Source of the DNA: Acidobacteriota bacterium
GTDB taxonomy: Bacteria > Acidobacteriota > Terriglobia > Terriglobales > Acidobacteriaceae
Reading direction: 5' to 3'
Assembly: GCA_023410055.1 (NCBI GenBank)
Contig: JAEYQK010000065.1
Coordinates: forward strand, 1-46,384
Length of the DNA stretch: 46,384 nucleotides
Notes under the pieces: generated by a model
Told to the model about the DNA's origin: nothing
Databases searched by the model: none
Seen by the model: the letters and a program-made list of their open reading frames with translations, nothing else
Part shown: positions 43,231 through 46,384 of the stretch, in pieces
Position numbering within the stretch: the stretch's first letter is position 1
Layout of the letters: every line of letters starts with the position of its first letter
Made by a program: the position numbers and the translations under genes

Positions 43231-44142
43231 ATGACTGAGCAGGAATTACAACAACTACGCCTCAAGAAGTGGCGCCTGGATGGCGTGCCGATTCGCACGC
43301 TGGAAGATGCGCGCGAATTCATCGACTCAGTCGGATTCTGCCTGATGTATCCCCTGAGACAGCCGGTACTCGTGCCGACGTTTATCGGCGCGTATGTCGG
43401 CGAGGACAGCAATCTGCCGACATGGAAGACTGCTTTTGCCGATCCGAGGGCAAAGGATGCGACGGAGCTGATGGTTCGGCTGCTGCGCGAGAAGTCGGCG
43501 TATGAGGCGAACCTGTTCGGTGAGACGAATTTCCTGGTGTCAGCCTCGGTGTTTCCGTATTTCTATGGATTGGTAGGCGACAGGAATCCTAAGCAGATGC
43601 CGAAGCCGGGGCGGCGGAATGAATATACGCCGCTGGCGCTGGCGGTGTTTGAGGCGATCCAGAAGCATGGGGCACAGACGAAGAATCAGCTGCAGGAGCG
43701 GCTGGGAGGAGCGCTGAGTCCGGCGGCACTGGATCGGGCGCTGAACGAATTGTGGTCGCGGCTGCGGATCACGCGCGTGGATTATGTGCCGGAAGAGGGC
43801 GCGTACTGGGACGCGCTGTACCGGTGGTCGCCGGAGCCGGTGCATGACGGCATACAGATGTCGATTCCGGAGGCGCTGACCGCGCTGCTGTCGAAGTACA
43901 TCGATTGTGTTGTGGCGGCAGAGCAGACCGAGATTGGTGATTTCTTTTCCAATTTCGTGCCGCGTTCGAAGGTGAACGAAGCGGTCAACGCGCTGTTGTC
44001 AGCGCGGGCGGTGCAATTTTCGAATGTGGATAATCGATCCATGCTGCAGGCTCCTGCGCCAAAACAGACGCCGGCGGATCGTGCGAGAAAACAGCCGATT
44101 GCGAGACGGCCGGGGCGGCAGATCATCAAGAAGACGCCATGA
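43231..44142 (+). CDS. AlkZ-related winged-helix protein
   Basis: The 303-residue protein has repeated winged-helix-like segments (KHGAQTKNQLQERLGG, LSPAALDRALNELWSRLRITRV, ALYRWSPE), and the EFIDSVGFCLMYPL and SVFPYFYGLVGDR motifs resemble AlkZ-related/YcaQ-type proteins. True AlkZ repairs interstrand crosslinks; activity here is not shown. Its position between mutL and cmk, overlapping cmk by four bases (ATGA), suggests a repair-related operon. The C-terminus is basic. No clear ribosome site precedes the ATG. Confidence 0.6.
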   Translation: MTEQELQQLRLKKWRLDGVPIRTLEDAREFIDSVGFCLMYPLRQPVLVPTFIGAYVGEDSNLPTWKTAFADPRAKDATELMVRLLREKSAYEANLFGETNFLVSASVFPYFYGLVGDRNPKQMPKPGRRNEYTPLALAVFEAIQKHGAQTKNQLQERLGGALSPAALDRALNELWSRLRITRVDYVPEEGAYWDALYRWSPEPVHDGIQMSIPEALTALLSKYIDCVVAAEQTEIGDFFSNFVPRSKVNEAVNALLSARAVQFSNVDNRSMLQAPAPKQTPADRARKQPIARRPGRQIIKKTP

Positions 44143-44846
44143 ACGATACTCAACGAAGACTGACGATTGCCATAGATGGTCCGGCTGGGGCGGGGAAGAG
44201 CACGATTGCCTCGGCACTGGCCAAGCGGCTGGGATACACGAATCTTGAGACGGGTGCCATGTATCGTGCGCTGGGGTTGAAGGCGCTGGAACACGGGGTG
44301 TCGCTTGATGACGAAGAGGCGCTGCACCAGTTGGCTCTGAGGTCGACGATCGAGCTGGATCCGACGCCAAACGGCAACAGGGTGCTGCTGGATGGGCGCG
44401 AGATCACGGAGGCGATTCGTACGCAGGAAGTGTCGGAGGCGGCATCGAGGGTGAGCGTACATCCGAAGGTGCGCGTGTGGATGGTGGATCGTCAGCGGGA
44501 AATGGGCGCGGGCGGCGGCGTTGTGATGGAAGGCCGCGATATTGGGACAAAGGTGTTTCCGAACGCTGAGGTGAAGATTTTTCTGGATGCCAATCCGGAT
44601 GTGAGGGCGCAGCGGCGGGTAGTTCAAAACGTTGAGAAACTCGGGGCGTCGAAACCGGCGGACGAGATTGCCAAGGAGATGCGGCAGCGGGACCAGAGAG
44701 ATAGCACGCGCGCGGCATCGCCGCTGGTGGCGGCGGTCGACGCAGTGAGGATCGATTCCAGCGGATTGACGATTGAGCAGGTGATCGAGCGGGCAATGGA
44801 AGTGGTCAGGGAACGATTGCAGAAGGCGGCGGGAACGGCGCATTAA
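44139..44846 (+). CDS. cmk: Cytidylate kinase
   Basis: The 235-residue enzyme phosphorylates CMP/dCMP. The P-loop DGPAGAGKST, the family LETGAMYRALGLKAL segment, the substrate-binding RTQEVSEAASRVSVHPKVR, EGRDIGTKVFPNA, and the LID-region RQRDQRDSTRAASPL are present. The ATG overlaps the stop of the AlkZ-related gene (ATGA). Confidence 0.95.
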   Translation: MNDTQRRLTIAIDGPAGAGKSTIASALAKRLGYTNLETGAMYRALGLKALEHGVSLDDEEALHQLALRSTIELDPTPNGNRVLLDGREITEAIRTQEVSEAASRVSVHPKVRVWMVDRQREMGAGGGVVMEGRDIGTKVFPNAEVKIFLDANPDVRAQRRVVQNVEKLGASKPADEIAKEMRQRDQRDSTRAASPLVAAVDAVRIDSSGLTIEQVIERAMEVVRERLQKAAGTAH

Positions 44847-44863
44847 GCTCGTTTTGGGGATGC

Positions 44864-44910
44864 GAATCCCGTGGTGGCCATAGGGATTCCTCGCTTCGCT
44901 CGGAATGACA
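44864..44910. repeat. REP-like interspersed repeat
   Basis: GAATCCC (44864-44870) and GGGATTC (44883-44889) are inverted, and the next stretch is TCCTCGCTTCGCTCGGAATGA, itself an imperfect hairpin. In another frame this reads as VIPSEARNP, the well-known translated signature of a widespread bacterial REP-like repeat (memory). Confidence 0.6.
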
Positions 44911-44936
44911 ATTAGTAATGTGCGGAACGAATAAGA

Positions 44937-44963
44937 AAAGCCTCCGAATAGATCGGAGGCTTT
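44937..44963. terminator. Bidirectional intrinsic terminator
   Basis: An eleven-pair stem (44937-44947 with 44953-44963, loop ATAGA) lies between convergent cmk and the DUF4097 gene. The minus-strand side is followed by a T-rich run (TTCTTATTC), as in the terminator at 34270. Confidence 0.8.
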
Positions 44964-44991
44964 CGTATTAATTGAGAGGTCAAGTCGGATA

Positions 44992-46368
44992 TCAGCTTGC
45001 TTTGCGGATGGTGACGTCACCGTGCTGCGAGTTGATTTCGATCTTGGGACCGCCACTACCAACCTGGCCGGAGGTGTTGCTGTCGCCCCGTTGTGAGTTG
45101 GTGGTGAAGCTGTAATCGGAATGAATCTGGCCCTTTTCGGCCTTCGCTTCGATCTGGAAGCTCGCCTTGGAGGGGAGTGTCAGTTCGACTGAACCGTTGC
45201 GGTTATCGATCGAGATCTCGCCGAACTTGTCAGCCGGGCGCACTTGGACGCTCGCGTTAGAGTTCTTTACCTCGATGCTGCCGTTGACGTTCTCCAGTTC
45301 GATATCTTTCGAGCGGGTGGCAATCTTGACTGGGCCGCCAATCGCATCAGCCCGGAGACTGTCGCTCTGCATGTGAACGTTGCCATCGAGCTTGGCGAAC
45401 TGCAAATCAGTGCGAGAGCTCTTGAAGTAGACCGACTTTGCGATTTTCGAGACGTTCAGGTCGCCGAAGAAATCTCCGGTGAGGCGCAGATTGCCGCCGA
45501 TTTCAGACACATTGATGTCATCCAGGCGACCATCAGCCGTGACATCACCGCTGATTTTGACGGCGTTAAAATCGCCGTGGCGCAGGGAGACGTCGGCTGA
45601 ACCGGTCACGTCCTGGACAGTCACATCACCGTGCGAGTTCGTGATCTTCACGTTGCCATCGCGGTTCTGAACCACGACATCACCGTTTGAGGTATCGATT
45701 GTGACCGCACCCTTCTTCGGTACGAAGATGACCAAATCGCTGCCTACGGGCTTGTTGTCGTTGTTTGCGTTGACCGTGATCTCGTTGCCCAACGTCGTCA
45801 GAAGAACCTGCGAATTCTGATTCAGTTGGTCGGCGTCAGTTTGCGACTCGGAACGGACTTTCTTGGCGACATCGATCTTGATCTTGTTCTGATCCCATGC
45901 GGAGACCTGCACATTGCCGCGGCGGGACGTAATCTTCAAGCTTGCGCCAGCCGGGAAGTCCTGCTCGATTGCCTGCGAGTAGGAATAGTCCTGGCCGAAC
46001 CAGTTATTGAAGTTACCGCCATTCCAACCGTCGACAAATCCCTGGCGGAAGTGCTCCGCGGCAGAGAAACTCAGCCCGAAGAGGATGATGAAGATGACAA
46101 GTACAACGCCACCAGCACCCACTCCGCGGAATTGAGTTCCGCTGTTGCGAGACACGAAATATTCCACCAGCTTGATCAAACCGTACAGAATCAACAGCAG
46201 TGGCCACCAGTTTGCAAACCAGTGGAGCATACTCGCCCAAGACAGCATCCGAAGGTTCGCCAACAGGAACAGACTACCGATCACTATCAGTACAATCGGG
46301 CCAGCAAACGAGCGCTGTTTCGTCTGTTTAGGTACGTATGGGGCGGCAGTAGTATTAGTGTCAGGCAT
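44992..46368 (-). CDS. LiaF-like N-terminal / DUF4097 beta-helix membrane protein
   Basis: The 458-residue protein has about three membrane segments (about 23-42, 48-70, 83-104) with the GPIVLIVIGSLFLLANL pattern of LiaF/DUF5668 N-termini. A long beta-solenoid-like DUF4097 domain (about 140-455) follows with repeated strand units such as NGDVVVQNRDGNVKI and HGDVTVQDVTGS. AGGGGG lies six bases before ATG 46368, so it is complete. Such proteins are thought to be envelope-stress sensors or adhesin-like surface proteins. Confidence 0.85.
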   Translation of the reverse strand: MPDTNTTAAPYVPKQTKQRSFAGPIVLIVIGSLFLLANLRMLSWASMLHWFANWWPLLLILYGLIKLVEYFVSRNSGTQFRGVGAGGVVLVIFIILFGLSFSAAEHFRQGFVDGWNGGNFNNWFGQDYSYSQAIEQDFPAGASLKITSRRGNVQVSAWDQNKIKIDVAKKVRSESQTDADQLNQNSQVLLTTLGNEITVNANNDNKPVGSDLVIFVPKKGAVTIDTSNGDVVVQNRDGNVKITNSHGDVTVQDVTGSADVSLRHGDFNAVKISGDVTADGRLDDINVSEIGGNLRLTGDFFGDLNVSKIAKSVYFKSSRTDLQFAKLDGNVHMQSDSLRADAIGGPVKIATRSKDIELENVNGSIEVKNSNASVQVRPADKFGEISIDNRNGSVELTLPSKASFQIEAKAEKGQIHSDYSFTTNSQRGDSNTSGQVGSGGPKIEINSQHGDVTIRKAS

Positions 46369-46384
46369 TGGGCACCCCCTGGTT

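Noticed and set aside
43782..45062. A 426-codon open frame on the minus strand across the AlkZ-related gene and cmk
   Set aside because: It crosses two genes with good family motifs and includes the VIPSEARNP signature of a REP-like repeat, a common false ORF.

Overview
The window looks like chromosomal DNA of an Acidobacteriota member (Koribacter/Terriglobia-like). This is inferred from gene content and was not tested by a search. The supporting signs are: an ATP synthase cluster coding two b-type subunits followed by delta, alpha, gamma, beta and epsilon, without subunits a and c beside it; a Hfq-HflX pair; a DUF2207-LemA pair; many small secreted or membrane proteins; and palindromic intergenic repeats of a kind common in that phylum. 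Nearly the whole window is coding, with moderately high GC. I saw no rRNA, tRNA, CRISPR array, intact insertion sequence or prophage.

Left part (1-7.6 kb): the 3' end of nadA, a DUF2203 protein, an SH3 lipoprotein, then a tight two-gene unit made of a 75-residue repeat protein and an unusual PRTase-like/kinase-like fusion protein. A possible structured transcript with an intrinsic terminator follows. Then come a PuuD-like membrane protein on the minus strand and hfq-hflX. From 7.6 to 14.4 kb is the ATP synthase operon with a structured leader and a recognisable sigma70-type promoter.

Middle (14.4-25.6 kb): trmJ, a HEAT-repeat protein, 3-hydroxyacyl-CoA dehydrogenase, a secreted TonB-C-like protein, a WalJ-like hydrolase and several small membrane proteins. 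A 640-base gene-poor stretch with palindromes and a lower-GC secreted orphan follows. Then come pyrD, a bacteriohemerythrin, serS with a large extra internal segment, and a LolA-like protein.

Right part (25.8-46.4 kb): a three-domain GH18/deacetylase/GT2 glycan enzyme followed by two ArnE/ArnF-size membrane proteins, an EamA permease overlapping them convergently, pruA/rocA, and a lone receiver domain preceded by a possible three-way-junction RNA. After these come yceH, a degenerate NarL-type regulator with a PilZ protein, a YqjD/YqjE-like envelope-stress trio, DUF2207-LemA, a HAD phosphatase, mutL (with palindromic repeats in its linker), an AlkZ-related protein, cmk and a LiaF-like/DUF4097 membrane protein.

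The best candidates for new biology are the PRTase/kinase fusion with its small partner, the extra beta-rich segment in SerRS, the RNA-like element upstream of the receiver gene, and the glycan enzyme plus transporter-pair locus.
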